From the NCBI RefSeq assembly GCF_009882985.1, contig NZ_WTUZ01000039.1, positions 186,001-250,000 of the forward strand: a DNA stretch of 64,000 nucleotides. Reading direction: 5' to 3'. Numbering within the stretch: position 1 is the first letter of the stretch; the number at the start of each line of letters is the position of its first letter. Made by a program: the position numbers and the translations under genes. The DNA comes from Paenibacillus silvestris (GTDB lineage Bacteria > Bacillota > Bacilli > Paenibacillales > NBRC-103111). Positions 16,224-26,200 of the stretch are shown one piece after another. The notes beneath the pieces are model-generated. The model did not search any database. It saw nothing but the letters and a program-made list of their open reading frames with translations, and was not told the DNA's origin.

Positions 16224-16975
16224 ATGCCATGGTCATCCTGAAATCGCGAACAGAAATTGAAGAAATGAGAAAAGCCGGGAGCATCGTAGCTGCTTTCCAT
16301 CGAGCAATCGCAGGTATGATCAGGCCTGGTGTCACGACGCTCGATATCGAGTCGTTCGCAGTGAGATTCCTTAAGGATAATGGCGCCAAGGCTTATACGA
16401 TAGGCTACAACGGCTATCCGTTTGCGACATGTGCGTCTGTCAACGACGTCATTGCACATGGTTTTCCGAACCAGAAGCCGCTCAAGGAAGGCGATATCGT
16501 CACAATCGACATCGTCGCGGAAGCAGATGGCTGGATCGGCGATTCAGGTTGGTGTTATGCTGTCGGCGAGGTGTCGGAAGAAGCCCGTAATCTGATGCGG
16601 GTAACGAAGGAATGCTTGTATCTCGGTATCGAAAAAGCTGTTGTCGGCAACCGAATCGGCGATGTGATGCACGCGGTTCAAACCCATGCCGAGCGCAATG
16701 GATTCTCGGTGGTGCGCGATCTGCTCGGTCATGGCGTAGGAAGAGAGATGCACGAGGAACCTAATTATATGCACGTCGGGAAGCCGGGCAAAGGGTTTCG
16801 TTTGAAGGAAGGGATGGTTTTCACAATCGAGCCGATGCTCAATGCCGGAAAAGCGATAATGACGATTGATGCCGACGGATGGACCGCCAGAACCGCTGAC
16901 GGCTCGCTTTCGGCACAGTACGAGCATACCCTCGCAATTACGGCGGATGGTCCGATTATTTTGACCGAACAATAG
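16220..16975 (+). CDS. map: Type I methionine aminopeptidase
   Basis: This cytosolic dinuclear metalloenzyme removes N-terminal Met from new proteins. The 251-residue length and all five metal ligands fit type I MetAP: D97 and D108 (IVTIDIVAEADGWIGDSG), H171 (GHGVGREMHEEP), E204 (FTIEPM) and E235 (YEHT). The auxiliary H80 (VIAHGFP) and H178 are also present. The start ATG 16220 overlaps the TetR stop codon; ATG 16229 is an alternative with better spacing to AAAGGAG. Not being next to adk/infA/rpsM, as the essential map usually is, this is probably a second copy (compare the two in Bacillus subtilis), perhaps induced by its TetR partner. Confidence 0.93.
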   Translation: MNAMVILKSRTEIEEMRKAGSIVAAFHRAIAGMIRPGVTTLDIESFAVRFLKDNGAKAYTIGYNGYPFATCASVNDVIAHGFPNQKPLKEGDIVTIDIVAEADGWIGDSGWCYAVGEVSEEARNLMRVTKECLYLGIEKAVVGNRIGDVMHAVQTHAERNGFSVVRDLLGHGVGREMHEEPNYMHVGKPGKGFRLKEGMVFTIEPMLNAGKAIMTIDADGWTARTADGSLSAQYEHTLAITADGPIILTEQ

Positions 16976-16980
16976 CTTTC

Positions 16981-17036
16981 ACATACAGCAAGGCTGCCGA
17001 TTGATGTTGCATCGGCAGCCTTGTGTATGTTTATTT
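16981..17036. terminator. Bidirectional terminator between map and the SLH gene
   Basis: A long stem (ACATAC-AG-CAAGGCTGCCGAT / ATCGGCAGCCTTG-TG-TATGT, 16981-17030) is followed on the plus strand by TTATTTTT. The convergent SLH gene ends right beside it. Confidence 0.85.
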
Positions 17037-18194
17037 TTGATTAGCAATCGGTTGAATGGGATTACTCTTTAGAATATCTTCTACTTCTTGGTAGCCTTCT
17101 GGATAGGCAAAATTATAACGCGCCGGAAGCGCAAACACGTACTTGTCATTGCGGACTAGCTCGCTAGGACCGATTGGAGCTGCGCCGATATGGAATTTCT
17201 CCTGCTGGAGCTCATTCCATTGGTCGATGGTAAAGACGAGAATAGGGATATCCTGTCTCGGTTGTTCGGATGTCCATTCGGGATGACGAATGCTAATCTT
17301 CGCACCGCTTTCCACTTTGGTCTCACCTTGTGAATCCGCTATGGAAAGACCTTCCCACTTGTCGGATACAGTCGTGTAACCCTTCCAGCTGTCAGGGAGC
17401 GTGAAGCGGAAACCGTATTCGGTATTCTCATATACAATCGAATTGGCTTTAACTTGACCTGTTGGATCAACGACTGGTATCATCGGTTGGCTGTTTCCAT
17501 CTCTTGGTACATCGCCAGTTGAACCGGATGCCGGATTCTGATTCGGAGCAGCATGGACGTACTTGAGCGCATTATAGATCATCTCAGCGGCTTGCGCGCG
17601 TGTAATATCCGCTTGTGGATGGAAATTGCCATCAGCGTCAAGCGATGTAATGCCTTTGTAAATAGCGGCTTGGATCGATCCGAGAGCGTCCTGGGTAATT
17701 TCGGCTTTGTCTTTGATCTCGATCGGCGGTAGCTTCATCATGTGCATAATATTGTGGCCTTCGAGCGCAAGGAGCAATTCTTTCGTAAAAGTTTCCTTCG
17801 TCCATTTCTGGTTTGGATCAAGATCAGCCTTAAGTTCCAAACCATTATTCGCCGCTATAATTAAGCTTTGCGCATACCAAGCATCATTGTTTGCTTTCGC
17901 AAAATAGTCGGTTGCCAGGGGCGCTTTAAAAAAACTGATAGCGCTGAGGTTCAGACCAAGCGCCTTGACGATCAATTGAACGCCTTGGGAGGCGGTTAAT
18001 GGTGCGTTGGGCTGAAACAGATCGTTGCTGACTCCCGATACGAGACCTTGCGATTGCAGAGAAATAATTTTATCTTTGGCTGCAACCTGCTCCAAATCGG
18101 TGAACGTTGAGGCTGCTGCAAAACTTTGACCTGCTATGGAGAGAGACAAAACGGCAGCTGCGGATATGCTTAGAAGTTTTTTTCGTGATTTCAA
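17031..18194 (-). CDS. SLH-domain secreted protein, 387 aa
   Basis: A signal peptide (residues 1-26, ending SFAAA) is followed by three SLH-type motifs (about residues 30-80, 85-150 and 160-215; LQSQGLVSGVSNDLFQPNAP, and ITRAQAAEMIYNALKYV at the end). After a Pro/Gly/Ser linker (NQNPASGSTGDVPRDGNSQ) comes a globular domain (residues about 250-380) starting ENTEYGFRFTLPDSWKGYT, a PsbP-like or lipocalin-like start often seen fused to SLH in Paenibacillus. Its role is unknown. The product is expected to sit on the cell wall. RC of CACCTCG gives a GAGGTG ribosome site before the ATG at 18194. Confidence 0.85.
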   Translation of the reverse strand: MKSRKKLLSISAAAVLSLSIAGQSFAAASTFTDLEQVAAKDKIISLQSQGLVSGVSNDLFQPNAPLTASQGVQLIVKALGLNLSAISFFKAPLATDYFAKANNDAWYAQSLIIAANNGLELKADLDPNQKWTKETFTKELLLALEGHNIMHMMKLPPIEIKDKAEITQDALGSIQAAIYKGITSLDADGNFHPQADITRAQAAEMIYNALKYVHAAPNQNPASGSTGDVPRDGNSQPMIPVVDPTGQVKANSIVYENTEYGFRFTLPDSWKGYTTVSDKWEGLSIADSQGETKVESGAKISIRHPEWTSEQPRQDIPILVFTIDQWNELQQEKFHIGAAPIGPSELVRNDKYVFALPARYNFAYPEGYQEVEDILKSNPIQPIANQK

Positions 18195-18301
18195 GTTCTA
18201 TCACCTCGTTGAGTTTTTGCTTTCAGTATCTCAGACGATTGACGGGCTGGAAAAGTTGCATTGTTTCATAATCAACGTACTTTCTCTAAAAGGGAGAGAG
18301 G

Positions 18302-18333
18302 ATAAAAAAAGGAGACGTCCTATTGGACGTCTC
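18302..18333 (-). terminator. Terminator of the AhpD-like gene
   Basis: A perfect 9-bp stem (GAGACGTCC / GGACGTCTC) with loop TATT is followed on the minus strand by CTTTTTTT. Confidence 0.88.
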
Positions 18334-18341
18334 TCAGTCTT

Positions 18342-18785
18342 TTACACACAACCAGGGAACATACCCGTAGCAATAGCAATCCGGTTCCAAGCATTAATCG
18401 TATTGATTGCCATAATTAGCGTCACATATTCCTGCTCATTAATGTGCTCCCGAACACGCGCATATGCGGCATCTGGAACTCCCTGCACAGAAATGGCCGT
18501 TACAAGTTCGGTAAGCTCTAATACTACGCGTTCGTGGTCCGAGTAGATGGGAGATTCGCGCCACACGCTAATCAAATGGATACGCTGATCCGTCTCCCCG
18601 AGACTTCTCATTTTCTGGGTGTGCATGTCAAGGCAATACGCGCAGCCATTGATTTGCGAGGCTCTTATTTTGATGATTTCGTATAAGACAGGATCCAGGC
18701 CGCTTTCTTTGATGAAACCTTCCAGTTTAAACATGGTTTGCAGAACCCCTGGGTTTGCTTTACTATGATGAATTCTTACTTCCAT
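18342..18785 (-). CDS. Carboxymuconolactone decarboxylase/AhpD-like protein
   Basis: The start is the ATG at 18785, 6 bases after GGAGGAG on the minus strand, giving 147 residues; the frame opens at 18800 but that start lies inside the ribosome site. The core AhpD motif is complete: KIRASQINGCAYCLDMHTQ (CxxC plus a His four residues on), flanked by the expected Glu (LYEIIKI). AhpD-fold proteins of this subgroup are peroxidase-like thiol enzymes, often acting in oxidative stress. It may be co-transcribed with a small upstream frame ending 16 bp before its start. Confidence 0.88.
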   Translation of the reverse strand: MEVRIHHSKANPGVLQTMFKLEGFIKESGLDPVLYEIIKIRASQINGCAYCLDMHTQKMRSLGETDQRIHLISVWRESPIYSDHERVVLELTELVTAISVQGVPDAAYARVREHINEQEYVTLIMAINTINAWNRIAIATGMFPGCV

Positions 18786-18801
18786 ATGTATCTCCTCCAT
18801 A

Positions 18802-19050
18802 TTAGTTAAATGGTCGATCGCACATAGGACAATTTAATACGGGTTTTTGTGACACGCCATAAAGATCACAAAAAATATCAAGGTAATGACTAAAATTATC
18901 AATGAAAGCGTATTCTCTGATTTTGTAATATGTAGTTATACATAATGTACCTATCGTAGAGAAGTAATATAAACTTCTCCCGTTAATCTGGAGAAATTGA
19001 TGCGAATCAGTTCCCAGTTTTTTTTTGAACGCCTCAGAAAATAATTCCAA
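18802..19050 (-). CDS. Small hypothetical protein or gene remnant upstream of the AhpD-like gene
   Basis: This 82-residue frame starts at TTG 19050 without a ribosome site and ends just before the Shine-Dalgarno of the AhpD-like gene. It carries a C-terminal CPMC motif (LNCPMCDRPFN) and an aromatic-rich centre. The frame stays open upstream for eight more codons (IGLIINPY) before a stop. It may be the 3' remnant of a longer gene or a genuine small gene read from an unusual start. No family recognised. Confidence 0.3.
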   Translation of the reverse strand: MELFSEAFKKKLGTDSHQFLQINGRSLYYFSTIGTLCITTYYKIREYAFIDNFSHYLDIFCDLYGVSQKPVLNCPMCDRPFN

Positions 19051-19116
19051 ATATGGATTTATTATTAGGCCTATCTATGAGCGAACAAGTATTGATGACT
19101 AAAGGTGCGTGTGAGT

Positions 19117-20169
19117 ATGAAGCTAACTAAGAAGTATTTATTCGTGTCGCTTGCTTTTTTTGGAATACTTATCCTTATTTTCATGTATATCCTCATGACC
19201 AAACAAGGTGTCACCGAGCATGATCCTGCTTTGACTGTAAACAACGAGCCCATAGCTGCAGGTGAATTTCGGGCGCGACTATCCTACAATCACGTTGCCA
19301 AAACTTATAGCTATTTTAAGGACAAATATGGCGTAGATCCTGGGAAGGATTTTTGGACAACAACATATGGAAGTGGTGAAAGTCCAATCAGTTATGCAAG
19401 AGAAGCGACTTTAAACGATGAAGTTAGAACGAAAGTTCAGCAGATACTAATGAAGCAGAATGGCATTCTCACTGATATAAGCTATGAGGGCTTCTTAAAG
19501 AGTCTGGCGGATGAGAACCATAGAAGACAAGAGGCGGTGAAGAAAGGGCAGATTGTTTATGGGCCAACCCAATATGGCGAGAACGAATTTTTCGATTATC
19601 AATTTAGTAATAGCGTATTTAAGTTGAAAGAGAAACTATATGCGGGAAGTATCTCGGAAGATGATTTAAAGAGATTATACGAAAAAGACAGGGAAGAGAA
19701 ATATCAGTTGCCAGATTATATCAAAATTCAAAAGATAGTCATCCCCTTCGGCAGTACAGAGAGGGAAAAACAGAAGGCCGAGCAGTCCATTACGCTAGCA
19801 AAAACAAGCCTTAATTCAGGAAGTGATTTCGAAAGTGTAGCTAAGCTGTACAGTGATAATGGTAAAGTATATGATCAGATTTTTGATGAGACGACCGCTA
19901 AGAGGGATGGAATCCTGTCTTCAGAGTTAATAACAATTGCTGCTACACTAGAAATCGCACAGGTAAGTAAGGTTATAGAAACAAGGAGCGAGTTCATACT
20001 CATGAAATGTTTGGATAAAAAGCAGGCTCGTTATCAAAGTTTTGAAGCTGTGAGAACGAAAGTGCAATCCGACTATATGGATAAGAAATATAATGCGTTG
20101 ATAGATAAGCTTGTAGGAGAAGCGAATATACAAAAGAATGCAAGCGTATACAATCGGTTATTTCCATAG
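19117..20169 (+). CDS. Membrane-anchored PrsA/SurA-like foldase (parvulin-type)
   Basis: The start was taken as ATG 19117 (MKLTKKYLFVSLAFFGILIL); GTG 19105 in frame is possible. One N-terminal membrane segment (residues about 7-28) is followed by a SurA_N-like helical region (ALTVNNEPIAAGEFRARLSY ... LYEKDREEKYQLPDYIKIQK) and a parvulin-like segment (KIQKIVIPFGS...AEQSITLAKTSLNSGSDFESVAKLYSD...ISKVIETRSEFILMKC). The rotamase active-site residues are not obvious, so it may act as a chaperone rather than an isomerase. It lies 86 bp before the giant cell-wall enzyme gene and probably helps fold that protein outside the membrane. A small terminator separates the two. Confidence 0.7.
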   Translation: MKLTKKYLFVSLAFFGILILIFMYILMTKQGVTEHDPALTVNNEPIAAGEFRARLSYNHVAKTYSYFKDKYGVDPGKDFWTTTYGSGESPISYAREATLNDEVRTKVQQILMKQNGILTDISYEGFLKSLADENHRRQEAVKKGQIVYGPTQYGENEFFDYQFSNSVFKLKEKLYAGSISEDDLKRLYEKDREEKYQLPDYIKIQKIVIPFGSTEREKQKAEQSITLAKTSLNSGSDFESVAKLYSDNGKVYDQIFDETTAKRDGILSSELITIAATLEIAQVSKVIETRSEFILMKCLDKKQARYQSFEAVRTKVQSDYMDKKYNALIDKLVGEANIQKNASVYNRLFP

Positions 20170-20206
20170 ACATCAGCAGCTGGGAGTTTTGTAGATCTAA
20201 GTTTTC

Positions 20207-20226
20207 AACGGTCAACACCGTTTTTA
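20207..20226 (+). terminator. Weak intrinsic terminator/attenuator before the giant gene
   Basis: A 6-bp stem AACGGT-CAAC-ACCGTT is followed by TTTAT, between the foldase and the giant gene; partial read-through is plausible. Confidence 0.5.
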
Positions 20227-20255
20227 TATAATCAATATTTATGGAGGAATCATTC

Positions 20256-23200
20256 ATGGTGAAAAAAAGTACTTGGTGTACGGTACTGGCTCTTCTTATG
20301 CTCGTCTATCCATTTCTTATGGCAGCGCCAAATTCCGTATCGGCATCGACATCAACATCGGCATCGACATCGACCTCGGCGGCAGGCACAATTTATTATG
20401 TAGACTCGGTTGGGGGCAATGATAGTAACAACGGCACTAGCACTGCAACAGCGTGGCAATCTCTAACCAAAGTGAATTCCGTAGACTCTTTTTCTCCTGG
20501 GGATAAGATTTTACTGAAAACAGGTTCGGTCTGGAATAGCCAGCATCTCAGCCCCAAAGGGAGTGGCGCAAGTGGCAATCCGATTGTTCTAGATACATAT
20601 GGAACAGGGAATAAACCGATCATCAATGTAAATAAAACGGCTTTTGCGGGTGTTTATTTTGAGAATCAGGAGTACTGGGAAGTTAACAATCTTGAGATTA
20701 CCAATTTTACTGGGACTTACGGTTCGGATAACTCGGGCACCTATGTAGGTGTTCATTTCCGGATTAAAAATAACGCCAATACGTTCAATCATCTTTATGT
20801 TCAAAATTGTTACATTCATGACGTTGATGGTAATCCGGCTTTGCACGACAACACGTTAGATAAGGCAACCGGGGGAATCAGTTACGTTGTTGAAGCTTGG
20901 GGCACATCGGATCTCGGTCACTTTAATGATGTCCTGATTCAGAACAATACGATCAAATATGTGTCCAAAACCGGTATTGAAGTAGCCTGGAGCTGGTACG
21001 CACAAAATAAACCGGAATACTACTCTACCAATGTCATCATCAGAGGCAATGTTTTTGACCATGTTGCAGGGGATACAGCTTTCTTCGCCCAGGTTTCCAA
21101 CGGATTGGCTGAAGGAAACGTCAGTACTTACGGCGCGGATAGGGCAAACAATGTTGCGGTAGCTGGAATTTGGTCTTGGTCATCTAATGATATCACTTAT
21201 CAGAAAAATGAAGTCGCTTACATTCAATATAAACCAAATGCAGGGGATTTGTCGGCTTGGGATTTTGACCTTTATAATGGCAACCAAATCTTTCAGTATA
21301 ATTATAGTCATGGAAACGCAGGCGGTTTCATGCTGACAATGGATGGTATACAAAATACGAATATTGCAAGGTATAATATCTCTGCCAACGAGCCGGTACA
21401 AGCGCCTCACCACGGTTCTGGAACTAATCTCTGGTATTATAACAATGTGTTTTACAATGATACGGGAGTAATTACAGCGAGGTATGCATATAACAATGCT
21501 TTCGTTAACTGCACGGATTTGAGTTATATCAATAGATTTTGGGCTGACCACGATTACAATGCCTATTACAATTCAACAGTTATTTCAGAACCCAATGGCA
21601 TATATACCGATCCGAAATTTGTTGATCCGAATCCAGGTGACGGGTTTAGTTCATTGGAAGGATTTAAACTTCAGCCTTCTTCTCCTCTTATTGACGCTGG
21701 AATGGTAATCAACGCTCCAGGCACACAAGATTTCTTCGGCAACCCCATCTATAATCAAGCGCCTGATATTGGTGCGTTCGAGATGCCAATTGTAGGTAAC
21801 GCTGGCTTTGAAGCCGGGTCTCTAAGTCCATGGACTACGTGGGGGGATGTTGGAATTTCCAGTTCCAATGTTAGAAACGGAGATGCCAGTGTCCGAATAG
21901 GCGATGGCCCTGCTTCTGTTGAACAAGTCATAACGGTAAAGCCAAATACCACTTACATACTGAGTGGGTATGGAATGGCTCCTACGGGCCAACAACTAAA
22001 CATCGGTGTCAAAAATTATGGCGGCGACGAAATCTCTACGCCAATTGCAAGTACGACCTATACGCAAGGTGAAGTAACCTTTACAACGGGAACAACGAGT
22101 ACGACGGCAACTATTTATCTTTATCATCCTACAGGTTCAGGCAATGCTTACGTTGATGACATTTCAGTCTCTGAAAAAACAGATACCCTCAGGAATGGAA
22201 GTTTTGAATCCGAAGATTTAACACCATGGACAACTTGGAATGATGCAGCCATTTCATCGGCTAATGCAAGGACTGGAACATCTGCTGTACGTATTGGGAA
22301 TGGGCCGGCCTCCGTCGAACAAGTCATATCGGTTAAACCGAATACGACATATATGTTAAGTGGTTACGCGATGGCTCCATCTGGCCAACAGATTCGCATT
22401 GGTGTCAAGAACTATGGCGGCACGGAGAAGTTTATACCTATTTCAAGCGCAAATTACACAAATGGCAATGTAACCTTTACCACGGGCCTTGGTAGTTTCC
22501 AAGCGACCATATACCTCTATCATCCATCAGGTAGTGGTAATGCCTATGCGGATGACATTACGGTAACGGAATCTGATGCTGGAGTCAGCGGTACATTGGT
22601 CAATATTGAGGGAACCGGTTCGGGAAGAATTTTTGAAGGAGAGGGAGTAATAAGCGGAGGAGGAGGAAACACGAAACTTCTCATTGATTATCCGGAGCCA
22701 TATCGCAGTGATATTCTGGATTATCTGTTCAAACCTAATTTCGGAGCTTCTTTTCAGGAACTTAAAGTGGAAATCGGAGGAGATATTAACTCAACGAGTG
22801 GAACAGAGCCCAGTCATGCAAGGACTAGAGCAGAAAATGCCAATCCGAATATGACACGCGGATATGAAACTTGGCTTATTAACGAAGCTAAAAAGCGAAA
22901 TCCCAATATTAAGCTTTCAGGATTGCAATGGGGAGCGCCAGGTTGGGTAGGAAATGGAAATATATGGTCGCAGGATAACGCGGATTATCTCGTAAGTTAT
23001 ATTAAGGGATTAAAAAGCGTTTGGGGCTATGATTTGGATTATATTGCCGGGAATCAAAACGAACAACCTAATGGAACATCACAGCAGGCCAGAGACTACA
23101 TTGTAAATATTTTAAGGCCTACATTAGATAATAATGGCCTTTCACACGTTAAGATCGTAGCACCTGACATATTAAGCGACAATTGGGCATTTGCCGACCA

Positions 23201-26200
23201 AATCGTCAATGATCCAGCTTTAAAAAGTGCGGTTGCAGCAATTGGCTATCACTATGTGAATAGCTCATCTACGTATAATGCTCAGAATAGCGGATTGCCG
23301 ATTTGGGAAAGCGAAGGCTGGACCGGTATTGGTGATTGGAATGGCTCATTAAATCTAGCAAAGGAACTCAATCTCAACTATATTAACGGCAAGCTTACGA
23401 AGACAAATATATGGCACGCGATTAGCTCGCAATACAATAATACGAGTTGGGCGCATTCGGGTATTATGGAAGCTAATACGCCATGGTCAGGTTATTATTT
23501 GGTGCAGCCTGCTGTTTGGGCAGCCGCCCATACAACGCAATTTGCACAACCAGGGTGGAAATATCTGGACAGCGGCAGCGGAGTCGCAGCAGGAGGTACC
23601 TCCTATGTGACATTCAAAAAACCTAACAGTAGTGACTACAGTATAGTACTTGTAACAGGCAATTCTCCAGAATCAATGACTTTTAACCTGTCTGGAGGAC
23701 TTTCTACGGATGCTGTTCATGTCTGGAAATCAAACAGCAGTTCTCAGTTTGTACAACAAAGCGATATTCAGGTAAATGGTGGCTCGTACTCTATTAATCT
23801 TGAGGCCAATTCCATCTATTCATTGACAACTACGACGGGCCAACAGAAAGGTACTGCTGTAAATCCAATACCTGCTAATAGTCCGTTTGGTGACAATTAT
23901 AGTGAAAATTTTGAAAGCTACGCTACAGGTAAAACACCAAAGTATATGTACGATATAGAAGGGGCATTCGAAGTAAGCGACAGCTATGGAGGCGGAACTG
24001 GCAAGACGTTGCGTCAGGTCATTCTAAAACCGCAAATTCCATGGAATAGCTGGGGCAATTATCCAAATCCAAGTACATTTACTGAATTCGGAGACTTAAA
24101 TTGGCAGAACTATGATTACAGTGTTGATACACTCATAGAAAATTCTGGTGCGGTAAGTATTTACGGCAGGGTGGGTACTGCTTTAGCCGGTGGAAATGTC
24201 AATGACTACAAAGGCTATAGGCTCAGTACGTATAGTAACGGAAAATGGTATCTAAGCTATGGAGATCCGTATACCTATGAGACTGGCAACGATATCGTTC
24301 TTGCAACAGGAACAGTTGCTGGCATTTCAGCGAATACATGGCACAATTTGAAGCTATCTTTTATGGGAACGAGTATAAAAGCGTACGTTGATAACAATTT
24401 GGTCGCTTCGGTCTCTGATAGTAGACGAGGAAGTGGCATGGCGGGCTTAGGCAGTGGATGGAATCAAGCGCAGTTCGATAACATTCAATTCTTGTTCAAA
24501 AAAGTAGTGAATGATAATGACACCGGTTCAGGCATCGAGCAATTCGAATACAGTCCAAGCTGGGGCTATACCTCATATGAGTCTGGAGCGTACAGTAATG
24601 ACAATCACTATTCGAACACGGCCGATGCTTATGCACTCCTGCGTTTTAAAGGTTCCAAAGTTCAGCTATATGGGGCTAAAAATAATAATCAGGGGATTGC
24701 GGCCATTTCCATCGATGGCGGACTAGAAACGATGGTCGACACGTATGCCCCATCAAGATCGGACCAGCAGTTGCTTTTTGAAAGTGACAATTTGGGGAAT
24801 CAGGAGCATGTGCTGAAAATCCGCGTCAAGGGTCAGAAAAATGCCAGCGCAAGCAATACCTACTTGTCGTTGGATCGTGCAGATATTAAAAGTGAAGAGG
24901 CAGGCGGTGATTTGCAGGTTCAATCAATCACGATCACAAGCCCATCGGATTCGATAAGCGTAAAGGGCGGAAGTCTTGCGCTAAACGCAGTGGTGCTTCC
25001 AGCAAATGCTACGAACAAGACCGTGACATGGGATGTTTATGAAGCGGATGGCAGTACCGACACGGATAAAGCGTTCATTCAATCGACTGGTTTGCTGACA
25101 GGCTTGAAGGACGGGATTTTGAAACTCGTTGCAACCGCAACGGATGGTTCGAACATCCAGGGGGAGAAGATCATTACCATTTCCGGGCAAAATCTAAACC
25201 CTGATCCAGGTACTGAATCCGTAGGTGTTGCTTCCATTAATGTTACAAGCGCAGCGGACATGATCAGTATGAAAAGTGGCAGCCTTCTATTAGGCGCGGT
25301 AGTACTTCCAGTAAATGCTACGAACAAGACCGTGACATGGGGTGTTTATGAAGCCGATGGCAGTACCGACACGGATAAAGCGTTCATTCAATCGACTGGC
25401 TTGCTCACAGCCTTGAAGGATGGGATCGTGAAAGTCGTTGCAAGCGCAACAGATGGTTCGAACATCCGTGGGGAGAAAACCATTACAATTACTGGGCAAA
25501 ATCTAAACCCTGATCCAGGTACTGAATCCGTAACTGTTGCTTCCATTAATGTTACAAGCGCAGCGGCCACGATTAGCGTGAAAGGCGGTAGCCAACGATT
25601 AAGCGCGGTGGTGCTTCCGGTAAACGCTACGAACAAGACGGTGACATGGGCTGTTTATGAAGGCGATGGTAGTACAACCACGGATAAAGCGAGCATCGAT
25701 TCGACAGGTTTGCTCACGGCTTTGAAGGATGGGACCGTGAAAGTCGTTGCAACCGCAACGGATGGTTCAGCCGTTTTTGGGCATAAAGTGATTACGTTAT
25801 CCGGACAAAATAATGTGCCAGGTCCTGGGTCTAACTCGGGTTCCAGTAGCTCTAGTGGTTCAACCTCTAACACTAACGTTCCAGTGAAACCTCCACTTAC
25901 AGAAGATCCAAGCCGTTATGTGCCGGGTGCAAAGGAAGTTCGGATGAATCCAGAGAAGGATGGGGCAACTGTCATCATTGATCGTGAACGACTGCTGCAG
26001 AAGTTAGAAGATCTTCACTTAAAAAAGGACACGGATAACCCTGTACTCCATATTTACGTGCCAGGCACTCATGCTTCTAATACCGTAGAGCTGCCGCTGG
26101 ATATCCTGCAAGACAGTCTGAAGGAAAACCCAGGAACAATTGTGACTATTCATAGTCCATTCAGTACTTATGATCTGCCGCTTTCCATACTAAACCTCGC

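Noticed and set aside
24915-25812. Tandem 309-bp repeats as a mobile or regulatory array
   Set aside because: They are in frame and encode BIG2 Ig-like domains, so protein-level duplication explains them.
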